A stretch of 64,000 bases of DNA from the NCBI GenBank assembly GCA_024305745.1, contig JAHRBS010000003.1, forward strand, positions 1,364,001 to 1,428,000. The letters run 5' to 3'. How positions within the stretch are numbered: the first letter of the stretch is position 1; every line of letters begins with the position of its first letter. This DNA is from Polyporus tsugae (taxonomy: Eukaryota; Basidiomycota; Agaricomycetes; Polyporales; Polyporaceae). The translations under genes and the position numbers were made by a program. Positions 22,701 through 35,086 of this stretch are shown one piece after another. The notes beneath the pieces were generated by a model. It was not told the origin of the DNA. It did no database searches and saw only the letters and a program-made list of their open reading frames with translations.

Positions 22701-23534
22701 GAGAACATGGGCCACGGGCAAAGCGGGGGAGGGACGGACAAGCCTGGAGTTGTCAAGAGCCCGAATCCAAGAACCGGACTGGCGCGGTTGGATTCTGTCA
22801 CCAATATCGCCGCATCTCACTCTTCGCCGCGACTCGTATCTCAACACAAGACGCCCTCTCCACCGTCCACACTCTGTGGTGCTTTACAGGACGTCCCCCA
22901 TCTCCCATCCACCCCCCGACTTCCAGCATCTGCACACGGTCTCAGGACGCCGCAGTCGTCACCGCTCCATGAAGCTTTGCAACCTCATCCAACGTCCTCT
23001 GAATCCCCGCACGGAACCATCGGGAAGACGGACACAGAAGCGATCCGGGACGATCCTCCAACTAGCCCGCTTCGTCGTGTCTCGCCCGAGCGAAAAGATA
23101 CTCGCTCTCATACACCGTCATCATCTCTCTCTACGCTACACCAATATTTGCAGGATGCTGTCGTGTGGATGGCCCGTCCTCCTGGGACCCCTCGTCCACT
23201 GTGGAGAGCCCCGTCCCACTCTGTGATACCCATAGGAAACCAGGTCAACTCCCTCGACGCGGTCACGCTGGCATGCGGTTGGGATAGCGTCATACCGTGC
23301 AACTGGGCAAAGCGCGGAGTCGTTTTCGTCCATGATTCGGAGGCTACCTCGGCAGGTACCGCACAGGTTCTCGGACAACTGGCGAAACGGAGGGCCGCGC
23401 TGTTGGACGAAGACAAGGGATGGGATCTTATGCTGATCCTTGTCTTCTCCACGAAGATGTTGGCGTACGATACGCTGGATAGGGCGATGACACGGGAGGA
23501 GTTGGAGGCTCGTGCGATCTGCAGGTTCGGTTGA
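19761..23534 (+). CDS. ATP-dependent DNA ligase, ligase IV-like, atypical C-terminus
   Basis: Eleven exons (19761-19798, 19853-20681, 20736-20935, 20989-21140, 21196-21289, 21345-21669, 21727-21820, 21876-21943, 22007-22126, 22184-22309, 22365-23534) give 1071 residues. The N-terminal 290 residues resemble the ligase IV DNA-binding domain. The nucleotidyltransferase domain shows motif I ETKYDGER with the adenylated Lys317, DIIIEAEMVAF (motif III region), LALVFFDVLLLDG (IIIa), EGAVLKADGATY (IV), PWVKLKRDYIP (V) and VYELRFPRISK in the OB fold. After about residue 700 the tail is Ser/Pro-rich and then ends in a globular-looking 120-residue block (DAVVWMARPP ... GVVFVHDSEATSAGT ... RAICRFG). I cannot identify a BRCT repeat pair, which true ligase IV uses to bind XRCC4/Lif1, so this may be a fungal ligase IV paralogue. 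Introns 6 (21670-21726) and 9 (22127-22183) begin with GC; intron 9 could also be read through. Confidence 0.88.
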
Positions 23535-23827
23535 ACTTTCCCGGGGGCATTATTTTTATTCTATCAAATATCTTCCTTGCGATCCTCATACGTATAGTAC
23601 ACATTCGTGACACTGTATTCAGTGTATGGATCTGTATGGTTTGTGTCTGGTTCCAGACCAGTTTGTTTGAACGTCGACGGTTGCCATTTTGAGCGAGGGA
23701 CTGCGCAGCAGCCAAGCGCCACGGGACTCCGCATGGGCCAGCTTGCCGAGAACATCCTCTTTCACCCCCTCATCGCTGGACTGGTCGTGGTCATGCTTTC
23801 TCCACTTTCGTAGCCTTGTCTGAAGCG

Positions 23828-24897
23828 ATGAGCGACCCCGAGACTCCGTCTTGGCCCTCACTGTACGATATATCTGTGGAAGTCCTTCCGATAATCCACC
23901 GGGAGCCCATCCAGCCGTCGGGCAAGTACTTGAGCAATGCCAATGGTGCGTTTTCCGTTGTGTCATATATCCTCCATGACAAGACAATGACTCCATGTAC
24001 ATGCAGACGTGTTCCGTTTCACGTTGTTCTGGATGCTGGTCCTCTACGTTCCGGCCTTCATAATTTGCGGGGTCTACGCTTTCCTCAACCTCTCCTTCCC
24101 TCCCCGCCGGCCCGATCGCAAAGGCTACAAGTCTCGGCAAGGCACGTCCAACGGAGGCCTGTCCTTCGGCAGCGCTGACAGCGAGAACCTACCTCTGCGC
24201 CTGCGGTCCGACCATCAACTGGGAGCTCGGACCCAGAGCCAGTTCCGGGTGCCATCGCGCGCCCCGGCGAAGCAGAACGAGACGCGATCGAGGCTAACGT
24301 TCGCGGTGCTCGTTTTTATGCTATTTGCTACGTTTGCGTTGGGAAGCGCGGTCATCGGGGCAGCGATCATTGGGTATGTGCTTGCGGGGCTGTACAAGGC
24401 AGGGAACTACAATATGTCAACGTGCGTGTTTCTTTTCCTTCGTATTGCTTTGTCATACACTGTTGTGGAGGCATGGCACCCCATGGAACGTAATATGGGT
24501 AGAGACCAGATTGAGGTGCAAGTAGGGAGACTGTGGTGGAAGGTATTGCACCTGTTGGGTCAACCACAATCCCACCGTAAGCGATAATATAATTCGCTCG
24601 GCATATCTTACATCGCCATGCACTCACTTCCAATACGCATATGCTCTATTTGCGTCATCTGAACGACGATGCACTGTCTGTCTTACTCCCACTACAATCT
24701 CTTCTTTTCCTTCGAACTCAACCCTGAACAGGAGACTTATGTTGAACGTGTACTTGCAGGTGGATACCATTCCTTGGCGCCATGATACAAACACTGTTGG
24801 GGTTCCTAGCGTGAGTCCTTCTTGCAGTTCGACTGCGTCATCGTTTCATGCTAACTTTGCGTGTAGACTTTGGCCCACTGTCATTGACATCATATGA
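23828..24897 (+). CDS. TMEM170-like integral membrane protein
   Basis: Small multi-pass protein of the TMEM170 family, which shapes ER sheets and the nuclear envelope in animals; its fungal role is little studied. Exons 23828-23945, 24007-24421, 24760-24810 and 24867-24897 give 204 residues. Membrane segments: FTLFWMLVLYVPAFIICGVYAF, then after a basic loop LTFAVLVFMLFATFALGSAV with IGAAIIGYVLAGLYKAGNY, and finally WIPFLGAMIQTLLGFLALW-PTVIDII. The YKAG-x-x-MSTWIPF stretch is the fungal family signature. Intron 2 is 338 bases, six times the local norm. The ATG lies 293 bases after the ligase stop, same strand. Confidence 0.82.
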
Positions 24898-27800
24898 GTC
24901 CGTGGGCTCAGTTCGGCCATACTCCTCATGACCAAGGATCTTCGCCTATACCGCGTTCGGGATCATACCCCTTTCCTGTAAAGTTTCGGTCTCTTTACAA
25001 CTCGCATCTAATCCCTTTCTCGCACAAACTGTAAATGCTGCCGATTCTCCACCGGTGTTCCCTTGGCCGGAAGGCGAGTGACTTCTGTCCGTTCCGCTAC
25101 GAACAGGCAGGCACAGCACTGGAAGCATATGACCTTGCTATGTGAGGTTCCGGTGTTGTTAATGTGGCGCGTAGAAGTCAACTGTCTGCACCGGCACCGT
25201 GTACATCGTGGGTTTCACCGGCATATGAGCTACCCGGCATGCCTGTTCGTTGTGGTCATATATCTGGATGACGCACCTCCGCGGACCGACTGGGCAACCG
25301 GGTAGCCGGGGGTACATCTTCTTCCATCCCTGGTACGTTACCTCCGCCAACTTGGTTTGCTTCTTCTGGCCCATCATTCGTTGCCTGACAGATTCAGCAA
25401 ACCCAAAATACGAGAAGATGTTGGCGCGCGATCTCGTTCTTGGTTCCCTCGGAGCGGGAGAACCTCGCCACTGACTTGTCCATCCAGTACTAGCGAGGAC
25501 AACCGTGTCTGGCTCTGTTCGTCCCTGTGGCTTGTTCTCATCCAAGGCTGGCTGTCCTCGGGGATAGTGGGGCGTTTATCCGAGGTATGGCCCTAGCGGT
25601 GCACCGGTGCTTGTCTCTTGGATACTCATGGATGACGATCCCGTTCACCAGAACCGTCCACGGAAGACAAGCGGATCGGACACTATGGACCGTAGGGGCC
25701 GATGGGCCGTCGTCAGCAACCCCCAAGAAGTTCGTATCGGGCATGAGGACCTCAAGAGGGCGCTTGCTCCCAGAATTGTGGCCAAGCCGCTTCTCGTTCC
25801 TTCCTTATTGAACAGCTAAGTATTGCCGATGATTCCACGGGCACAGAATATCTCCCACAATTCTCCCATTCACTTCGTCCTTGCTAGGCATCGGTTGCCG
25901 CCCAGCCCCACAACCACAGGGTATCCTAATACTGCCGTTGACCACCATTACGTCGACATGCTCGGCTTGACCGGTGCATGCTTGGCGATTGAACCTTATA
26001 CCTCCCTGCCGGCGAGACATGCATTTGAGTTCATATACCGTCCTTTGCGGGCGGGTGTATGGGATACGAGTTATTCTTGGCGGCGCATTCTCAGCTCATA
26101 ACTTCCGTGCTTTGTTTCTATCCGCGCTCAAGAAGGGTCTGGCCGTGACCATGGGTTCACGATCGAGAAGGTGGCGGCGTACTAGCAGCGGCCCAGTTGA
26201 CTTGCATGCGAACAGGATCACACAGCTTGCATCGTACCTGCGGTCCGCGCGCTTTCGCCGTCCGTACATCAGCTGGACCGATCCCCGCCTGGCTCCGCTC
26301 ACCCCTGCACATTCAACGACATTGCGATACTCTCATGGCCGTGCCATCGATAGACCTCCTGCCAGCATCAATGACGCCAAATGCGGCGGTGCGCTGCATC
26401 TAGGCGAGCCTCGCTCCCCAGTCCGGTATCTTCTCCCGACACGCATTCATCTTGGAATTTCCACCGCTTCTCCACGCCAGCTGATGTCCTCCACCGCAAT
26501 GTGACGAACCGTACGTCTGGATATCCACCCACCTGGGGCGGCTTGCATGCCTACCACGACGTTGGGTTACACGAGCTGCTCAGCTGGACCGTCTTTCGTC
26601 CACATTTTCTCATGCACGACTCTCAGGCGTGTCGGCTGGTGCCTTCTTTCTTCTTTATCAGGTCATATTGTGCGCCTTCGCCGCTGCAACGTACGGTCCT
26701 CCGCTGCGCCGCACACCTGATATTGTCCTGTCATAACGCCACCGCACTTCAGCCACAAGCGAGGTGGTGGTATGTTGCAATGCAATGCGAACGGGGGTGG
26801 TGCCAAACGCTCGTTAGAGGGCGGTTTTCCTAGAACAGGGTGACCCTTTGATCCTGGTTCGAACAAATATAGTTACTTACGACGTGCGCGTTTGCTGTCC
26901 TCAGCTCTCGGGACCGAACCCCAACGTCGTCCATTCGCCTTTAAATTTACACATGGTTTGCGCCCTACCCGCGTTCATCGTGCGTAACTCTCTCATCCGG
27001 CCTTCTCAGCTGACAGCGTGTAACAGTATCTTGCGCCTTCCCGCCGTCTCCGCCGGCGGTGCCGCGAGCCCAGCCCCATGGCACTGGCAAACAAGAAACA
27101 AAACGTCGTCTTTCCGTTTGGCCTCGTTTTGCGGCATGCCACTTCATCGATTTTCCTCCACCGCGACTGTCGTGTGACAAACGCACAGGGATGATCATTC
27201 TGACACTAGTACTGGCACAGCGCCGCTCTGTCTCGTGCTATTCAACTTTCCCTGTGTTATTCCCAGCAGCCCCGCACTCCCGACGCACACTATTCCTCAA
27301 CGGGCCGCCAGGCGGGTCGCTGCTTGACGGATGCTTTTCTGGGGCGCCCTCAGCATGGGAAATATCTGCGTTGCAACCACGTTATTTGAAGTGTTCCGTT
27401 GCTTGGCGCCGCCTCCCATCGCGTATGTTGTACGCAACGCTAATGCGAAACAATGCTGGCGTTGCGAGGGCGGACTGCGTTGTGGCATGTGCTTTCTTGT
27501 GACGGCACCGCACTTGAGCTGACGCGAAGCTAGGCCAGGTGGTCTTTGGACCTTCGACAGTGTCGAGACCATCTCACGCACGTGTCTTCCGATCCCTCAA
27601 TGTCCGACAAACGGTGGATATCAAACACTCAGGGTGTCGTGGTATGTTTACAAAGTCCGAGACACCAACTCGGAGACGCGCTTGAATAGTCACAAATGCT
27701 GGCATCGACAGGCGTCAACCAAACGCTCAACATTCAATTGCACCAAGGCAGATACAGTTCAACGCGACGAAACAATGTCTTCCGGGAGTCACGGCAGCGC

Positions 27801-30800
27801 CAAGGAGGAATGCGTCCGAGTTGCTAGGAGTTGCGCCCTCCCTCCCCAACTTTAATCTCTCGCACGCCTCCTCCCGTTTCTAGGCAGCGTACGTATACCT
27901 GACGGAATCTCGATTTCAGGGCGTTCCAAAGCACACAAGGCCATTCAACGCATCCGTAAGCTCCTAGTTTCCTCGTCGATACTGCGCCGAAGCCCGGATA
28001 TTCTAATGATGCGTGGCATATCCGTTGAACCTTTGGCTAGCTTTGGAGGGTGGTTGCGAGAGACGTCGATTCTGGTACTCCGTGGCCTCGGCTCTGGAGG
28101 GTCCAGTGCATATTACCATGATCATTGCCATGCAGCCCTCCATCATGTTCACACATTGTATTTATTTTTCTTGATTTATGAATCGTTTCCTCCGTCAGCG
28201 CAGTGTGTTCAATGTTTGTCATATATACACACAGTACTATGTCACGAACATCAACCCGCCGGTGCATACACAACCAGCTGCGGCTGGTGCGAATCTCCGT
28301 GCGTGTATGTATGTTTGCCTCCCATTGCACCAGCCGCAGCGCCGCCACTCGCACCACCACCGCCGTACAGTCGTCCAAGCATTCTCACTCACGTCTCTCC
28401 CTGGCGCGCTAAGGCACCCATCTCGGCCGTACTTCGCTCGTTCCACTGCAACGCCGCCTTGGCGTTCCTTCCAAACCGTCTACTACTGAATAGCGCACTG
28501 GAAGCGGCGAGGGCCGATTACGATCGTAGCAGTAGCACACGCCGTGGTTGTCGTGGGTATGGCGTCTGCGCGGGCTTGCGTTCCCAGCGGCGCCACTCCA
28601 GACCCCCAGCACGCTGCCAATGCAGCCCCTGCAACAGCTCAGCTCGCGTTCCCAGCGGATAAACGAACGCCTTCGCCGCATCATGCCCCAGGCGCTGAGA
28701 GCCCGATCCCACTCGGGCTCCCAGGGAGGGCACTGGGCCAGCCCATCCGTATGGAACCACAGAACGCATCATACCATATGCCATAACCTGCGACCGCACT
28801 GGCACCAGTCGCTGAGAAACGAACGCAGAGCGGCGACGGCGACGGCGAAGGCGCGCTCTCCGGTGCCAGCTGACTTCGGTTTTGCGAAAGGCAGGCCTGG
28901 CGTTGAGAACACATGCGAGGGAACAATGGCGGGAGCGGCAGTTTTTCCCAGTTACGGCCTGGATACAGTACTTTAGATGCGCAAGAAGGGTCGGTCGTTT
29001 GTTAAATGAAGGCTTTTCGCGGTCGGGAGAGGACTGCGGGCGGACGTACGTGGGTGTGAACCTTGGCATCGTCCGTTCTCCAGTCATCCCGTTGTCCATT
29101 GTGCATTCCATTCTTGTCCACAGTGGTACTTCAAAATTCACGAGGGAAGGTTCCCATTCCTCCTGCACTGGGAAGGCAGAGGGAATCGAGCAGGCTAGGG
29201 CAGCCCTGCCCGTCCGAGCCTCCAAGCCTAGCACCGTGGGTTCTTCGCGGATGTTGCGGCGAAACCAAGGCGTTCCCTGCTCCCCTTTTTGAGACACGTC
29301 GGTCTAAGCCAAACCCGTCTCGGCGCGAGAGAGGAACGACTTCGCGGTCTCCTGGGCATTGAGTCTGCTGTAAGTCCGTGTCAAAGACGACGCGCTTGAC
29401 CACAACGGTGCACGCGGCGGTGGGCGTGGGTGCTCTGGAGACGCGCAGCCGGAGCGCGACGAGACTGAAATGGCTCGCATTCACAAGCCCGCGCTGTGGA
29501 TCGCGTTTCGAGGGGTGCGAGGCGAAGGGGTATGTGCCTGTTTTCCACCCATGTGCGCGCCGTCGTCGTTGAAACGTAGGACGCGGCCGTCGCGCTCCCA
29601 TGTCCATAGCATCCAGAGGAGACGGGACGCACGCGCTGCGCGACGAGGCTATCTTGGGCATCGCGACCCCTCCAGCGTGCGACGGGCGACGGCGCCAAGA
29701 CGTCCTTGTCTGACGCCCTATGCCCGGGTGATGTTTGGGAGCGCTGTATCCCACGCGATGTTTGAGAACTTGAATGTTGAGGCGGGCCAAGGACTGGCCC
29801 CACAATGATTAACTTGCTATCTTGCCTTCGACCGGCACGTTTGAGAATCTTGGTCATAGCCTTGTCCTTGTCTCGGCTCTCCGATCCCATTTAGCGCGTT
29901 CTTGCAAACGTTCACTGCGTCGCCACTCGTATGAGACTTCGTGCGCGTCTGGGAGGTCGTCGGAAATGGCCCGTGGGTATCCCAGCGAAAATTTCGCCTG
30001 CAGGCCGATGGAGGGCTTCCGCTTCTAATGAAAGCTAAGATAAATCGGACAGTATGACAAGCACTACCAGTGAAGGGAAAGGCAAAGAGGATAATGCATA
30101 ATGCAATGCACTGCACTGCGGTGCCAATGACGTCCGAGCACGCCTCGGGGCTGGACCCTGCGGCGCCTGCAAAATTGACCATGAAGCGTCGAAGAGACCG
30201 AGCACTTTGGGCCGGCTTCTAGCTCACCCCACCCCGCGACGTGGAAGGGGCGGAGGAGGGGCTTCTAATGCCCCCCACCATCGCAGAGCCGACGCAGACA
30301 ATGACGCGTGCAGGGGGGCGCTGACAGCGGAACGGAGGTGTGGGAAACAGCATCCGCCTGCCTGCCAGTGCCACCTGGCTCCGAGTCAGGCGATGCATCA
30401 CAAAGACGCGAGCCGACGCGAGACAAGCGCAGAAGGAACAGGAGAGAAAGCGGAAGACGGTTCCCTGGTCCGCGTGCCGGGGTGAGCATCTCTGCCCGAT
30501 GCTTCTCGACGTCACCGGTGCTGCTCCCAGCGTACATCCACGTTCGTCACGCGCCGACAAAACTTCATGCGGCCTGATCTATCAACAGTGGGCAAAGTTA
30601 CAAGGCGGGTATCTGAGGCTAAAAAAACAGGTGTGTCAGGGATGGCGATGGGACGCATGTCCTGGCACCAGGTGCCAGTTGCATTCAACTGAGTACTCAC
30701 AACCGGAGAATCTGCGGTATACGCCGGGACAAGCAGACACGCTGCTGCCGCTAGGCAGCAGTGAGATGTCTGAGTGAGTGTAAGCACAGAGATGGATCGA

Positions 30801-33614
30801 ACGAGGGACGCCAGCGAGTGCCCTGATGTGCGCTTGGCGTGCAACACCATGCACGATCCTCACACGATGCCGCAGGGATGGGAAGACTCCCTTGCGGTGG
30901 GGTCTAGCTTGCGAATGCGGCAAGGGCGTCCATGTCAGACGGACAAACGGCAGAATGCGTGTTGACCGCCAACGCATTGGGGACATCGGCACGGATCGAT
31001 ATCGAGGATCCAGCATGCGTGTTCTGTTCTGTTTTCCTTTGTGCAAGGAGTCTGAGGGAAACCACCATCTCGGAGATCGCTCGGTAGGATCAGCCTGTGA
31101 CCAGACGGCATTCCGCCTGCCAGATACGCTGGATGCGCATGCCGCGTTGGGCGCGATCTGCATGCCAAATGGCTCTCGGGACGGGGATCGATGGGAGAGT
31201 TTTGAAAAGGACGCGAACGCAAGAGCGAGAACCGCGAGAATTATGGCAGGTATGAATTGGCGAGAACGGCGGGTGTCGAACGCGGCTTCGTTGAAGATTG
31301 AGACTCGAGTCACGGAGTAGTCGAAGGGATAGGGATGCCGAATGAAACGAAGGCGGACTTGATGAGTGAACATCGAAAGGTGATAGGATGCGCGCCGGTG
31401 GCATGGGCCTTGGATGTGTACGTACACGGAGACAAATGCACAATGCACGACGCGCACCGTGCGCACGCTGCCGTAAGGACGCCTCGGCATCGTCTACCTG
31501 CGGGGTTGGGGTAAGCCTTCGAGTACAAGCGATGAATTGCACCGGGGCGAATGCCGTCATGGTACGTACTCGACCCATCCCCGGACATGTCCTGCGCAAA
31601 ATTCGAGCGTCTTGTATCTCATGTCCCGCTAGTAGGACGTGGCCGCGTGTTCTGTGTACTCTAGATACCAGATACCAAGCTCTCGGGAGGAAGCGCTACC
31701 ACCGACGCCATCAGGAAGCTTGTCCAACGTAAGTCCGTACGTCCGACGGCTGCTGCTGCCCCCGTATTAATAGTGTGCGAACATGTGTGCAGCGGTGCGA
31801 GTCCGATAGAGGGCCGCTCGGGGCGACAGCACGGCGCTGACAGCTCATAGGCCTTTGGACCACGCTGGTACCTGCGCGAATGACCTGTCAAACACAGAAA
31901 AACCAAAGCGAGCATGAAACGATGAATCAAAATAGCGCCGTGTGAGAACTCATGTCGCTCGATGCGAATGCGAGGGGCGAAGACGAACGCGCGCATGGAT
32001 AGGGTGTATCCTCGGCGCGCCGAAGCGCATGTCGTATAACGTACGCGGAACACGCTGGCACGGACTCGGCGTGCGCTCGCGAGCGTGGACGAGCACGGTG
32101 AAACTGTGGCCAGTCGGCGCGAGCTCAATTCACGACATGATGCTGACGCTCCGGCGGGCCGGGGCGACCGTGCGTGCTTGCGTACGTGTGGGCACCGTGG
32201 GTGGATCGTGCGACGCGAGGTGCCCCCTTGCACAGAACCGTGACAGCGATCGCATTCGCGGTGGGCGCGACTGCCGTCTGTGGGAACCGGCGGAGACAGC
32301 CTTGGCCGGCGTGCTGCCGAATACGGGGACGTGGACGTGAGCGGGCGGACAGCCTAACTGTTCGAAAAAGAGGGAGGTTGCGACTCGCTTTCACACACGT
32401 CGCGTTGCTGCCCAGGGTAGACAACGCCTGTGAGGCCGCGCCCTGCGCCTAGGTGCGGCTCCAACACGCGCCCTGGCGGGACGCCTGCAGCAGCGAGTAT
32501 ATCGCCTGAGTCTGGAGCACCGAAACCAAGCGGGCGATGTAGGCTCGCGGTGCTCACACACACGGTCGCGCGCCTCCCGCGTCCCTGGCGAGACGTTTCG
32601 CGCGCCGCATCATGACGCGCTTGCATTTTGCAGGCCGCGATTGGACATCGACCGGTGTATGCGCAGGGTGAACGCAGAATCAGGCGCACTGCAGGGACAC
32701 AGGACCATGACGAGATGGAGGCGCACCCAGCGGCTGAGGCGCAGATAGGTATGTAAACCCGCAGCGCGCAACGTCCGCCGTCCGCCGCGTGTGGATGCAT
32801 TTGGGGGCGCATGGGTGCTGGACGTCGGGAGGTCCGTGCGCGCCGTTCCCAGGCTCTTCAACGGAGCAATACGGGCATGTGCACATAGCGCATATATTGG
32901 CACTATGATGGAAGGCGGGCAGGCGGGCAGTCCCACGAGCGGCCAGACAGGAGCACGGAGATGAGATTGATGCGTACCAGGACGAGAGAAAGGAACGGCT
33001 GGATACCGTCGTTCCATTGTGAATATTTGCAACTTTCTTCGACGGTGCGGGCGCAAGACAAGGGTTTCGGAGCGCCGACACTTGGACCTTGGGAGAAAGC
33101 GGCAAGAGAACACTGGGAACTGTAGCGCGCGATGCGCGAAAGCGGGGGAAGCGTTGGTGGGAGCTGGGAGGTTGGGAGCCACAGAGTCGATTTTGGACAG
33201 AACCACGGACAGGCCTGGACTCGGGTTCGTGAGATTAATGCACTTTCCTGAAGAACGGTCGGAAGAAAGACACAGGTGTCAGGCGGGAGGGAAGGGTTGG
33301 CCGACTACGAGCCCGGGAGGCCTAGACCAGTCAGGGATGGGGAATTTCGCGCCTTGCATGCGACTCGCGAGAGTGTAGGTGCAAAGGCGGGGATATTGCG
33401 AGCATCTTGTCGACGCCTAACACCGAGCGGGGAGTCGAGCGAAGCCAAAAGCTTGCATGCAAGGCAGCGCCTTGATTCCGAGTGCGATACTAGAGGAAAT
33501 AGTGGCTTCGGAGCCGTGGCCAGGCTGTTGCCGTATGCTAATGGAACCTGGGGCCGGAGGTTTAGTGTCGAGGACCCTTTGTGACCTATGCCAGACTCTA
33601 GTGAGCTAGGCCAC

Positions 33615-33712
33615 GTTCTCCGGACTCGGCAATCTGATCGGGTATTATGGTAGCAAACGCTCAGTTCTCCGGACTCGGCAATCTGATCGGGTATTATGGT
33701 AGCAAACGCTCA
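33615..33712. repeat. Perfect 49-base tandem duplication
   Basis: Bases 33615-33663 and 33664-33712 are identical, each beginning GTTCTCCGGACTC and ending GCAAACGCTCA. Two full copies lie head to tail with no mismatch, which implies a recent duplication, or a collapsed or expanded minisatellite in the assembly. It is not inside a supported gene. Confidence 0.95.
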
Positions 33713-34563
33713 GCGCATGGTTCCAAAGAGGCTGAAGAGCTGAGTAAGTCGGCAGAGAGTCGCTCAGTTGCAAGCGGCGTTCGGTTTGGGGTGGAAGTTG
33801 GAACACGTTGAAGGGCGCATCAGGGTGCTGCAGCGCGTGAGGTCCGTAGTTCGTAGCCCAGAAAGGTGCGCAGTGTTTGCCAATCATGCACCGACCCCTC
33901 GTAGGCTGGAGCCTGCTGGAGCGTTCGTTGGGTAGATGAGCCACAATCAGTCGGGGCAGCGCCGAGAAGTTTCGACACCCACGTCCGTCTATCCAGATGA
34001 TGAAATCCCGCTAGGCTGTGTACACGCAGCGATCCTGTCTGGCGTCTGTTGGGTTTGTCATGCGACTCGGGCATGGGAGGTTTGATTTGAGGTTGGTCGC
34101 AAGTGATTTGTGGATGAACCTGAGTAAGTGCCTAGTCGCGACGTCGAAGGGCGAAGACGTCGGAGTCGAGTGTAGAACCTTCCAACCTCTAATGACAATG
34201 TCGGTCACCAGGTTTGCCTCGATCGTTCCCACAGTGTTCCTATATGATATATGCGTTGTACATTAGGACAGACCGATCCTGACGCAGGCCTAAGCGTACT
34301 TACCGGCGATCGTGAGCTGCCAGTACAGTACTGCCAGTGCCAACGTCGGCGGGAGGATGAGAAGCTGGATGCGTTTGCAGCGTGCGCGTCGTACAGCCTC
34401 AACCGCATCTTCGTATCCGCGAGTAGGAGCTTGAGCTTGTGCGGCACCGCCCCGGTACCACGCACCACAGCACAGCGCCATGTATAGGTCCCGGTGCGAA
34501 CCACGAGCCACAATCTGCATACGCAGGTACGACGTTGCCTGCCTGTGTCTCTCGCCCCATACC

Positions 34564-35086
34564 CTAGATCCGCCACGAAGTCCAAGCCCGAGCCCGAATC
34601 TTGCCAAATGCATAGGTTACTGCGAACATTGTGCAACGGACAGATCCCGCTGGACCTGCTGTCATGGGAAGCACGCCTGTCATGAATAAGTACGCTTGTC
34701 GCTTGTCAATGTTCGTGCGTTCCCCAGCGTCCTGCCGTGTAGGGTGGAAACATCAAATCAGACAATGAAAATGATGATGAAAGGCCTGACGTCGACGGAC
34801 CGACATAACTTAGAGGCAAGCGCTTACATCTTCAGAAACGTGCACACTGCAGGGTCACCCAGGAGCCGCCGGTGCGCAGGCGTGGCCAGCAGACCCAACA
34901 ATATCAAAACGGGCCCACCAGGGAGGAACCGGAACTAACCAAGCCGTGGCCCGTGTTCAAGTTGAGTAAAAACTGGGTACCCCTGACAGTGGCAGGCTTG
35001 AGGCGGTCGACTTGAGAGAGAATATGACGTAAGTAGTCGTCACCACTCGTCGTCGTCGTCGGCGTCGGGGGCGAAGTGACGGACAT
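34564..35086 (-). CDS. Possible small membrane protein, unrecognised
   Basis: A candidate only. From the ATG at 35086 a frame reads MSVTSPPTPTTTTSGDDYLR and continues to NLNTGHGL, ending at a GTTAGT donor (34939). Further downstream, segments with good acceptors read DAGERTNIDKRQAYLFMTGV and then VTYAFGKIRARAWTSWRI before a stop at 34566-34564. Together this would be about 104 residues with one membrane segment. I could not find a join between the first and second segments that keeps frame, so the model is incomplete. A further frame (MQIVARGSHRDLYMALCCGA, 34290-34502) may belong to it or be chance. Confidence 0.25.

Noticed and set aside
28518..29805. Overlapping long open frames (259 and 224 codons) on the minus strand
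   Set aside because: Arg/Pro-rich, no motif, and competing frames of similar length on both strands.
30636..31490. 284-codon minus-strand open frame with a hydrophobic stretch
   Set aside because: Overlaps a 164-codon opposite-strand frame in GC-rich DNA, with no family match, Arg/Ser/Pro bias and no splice support.
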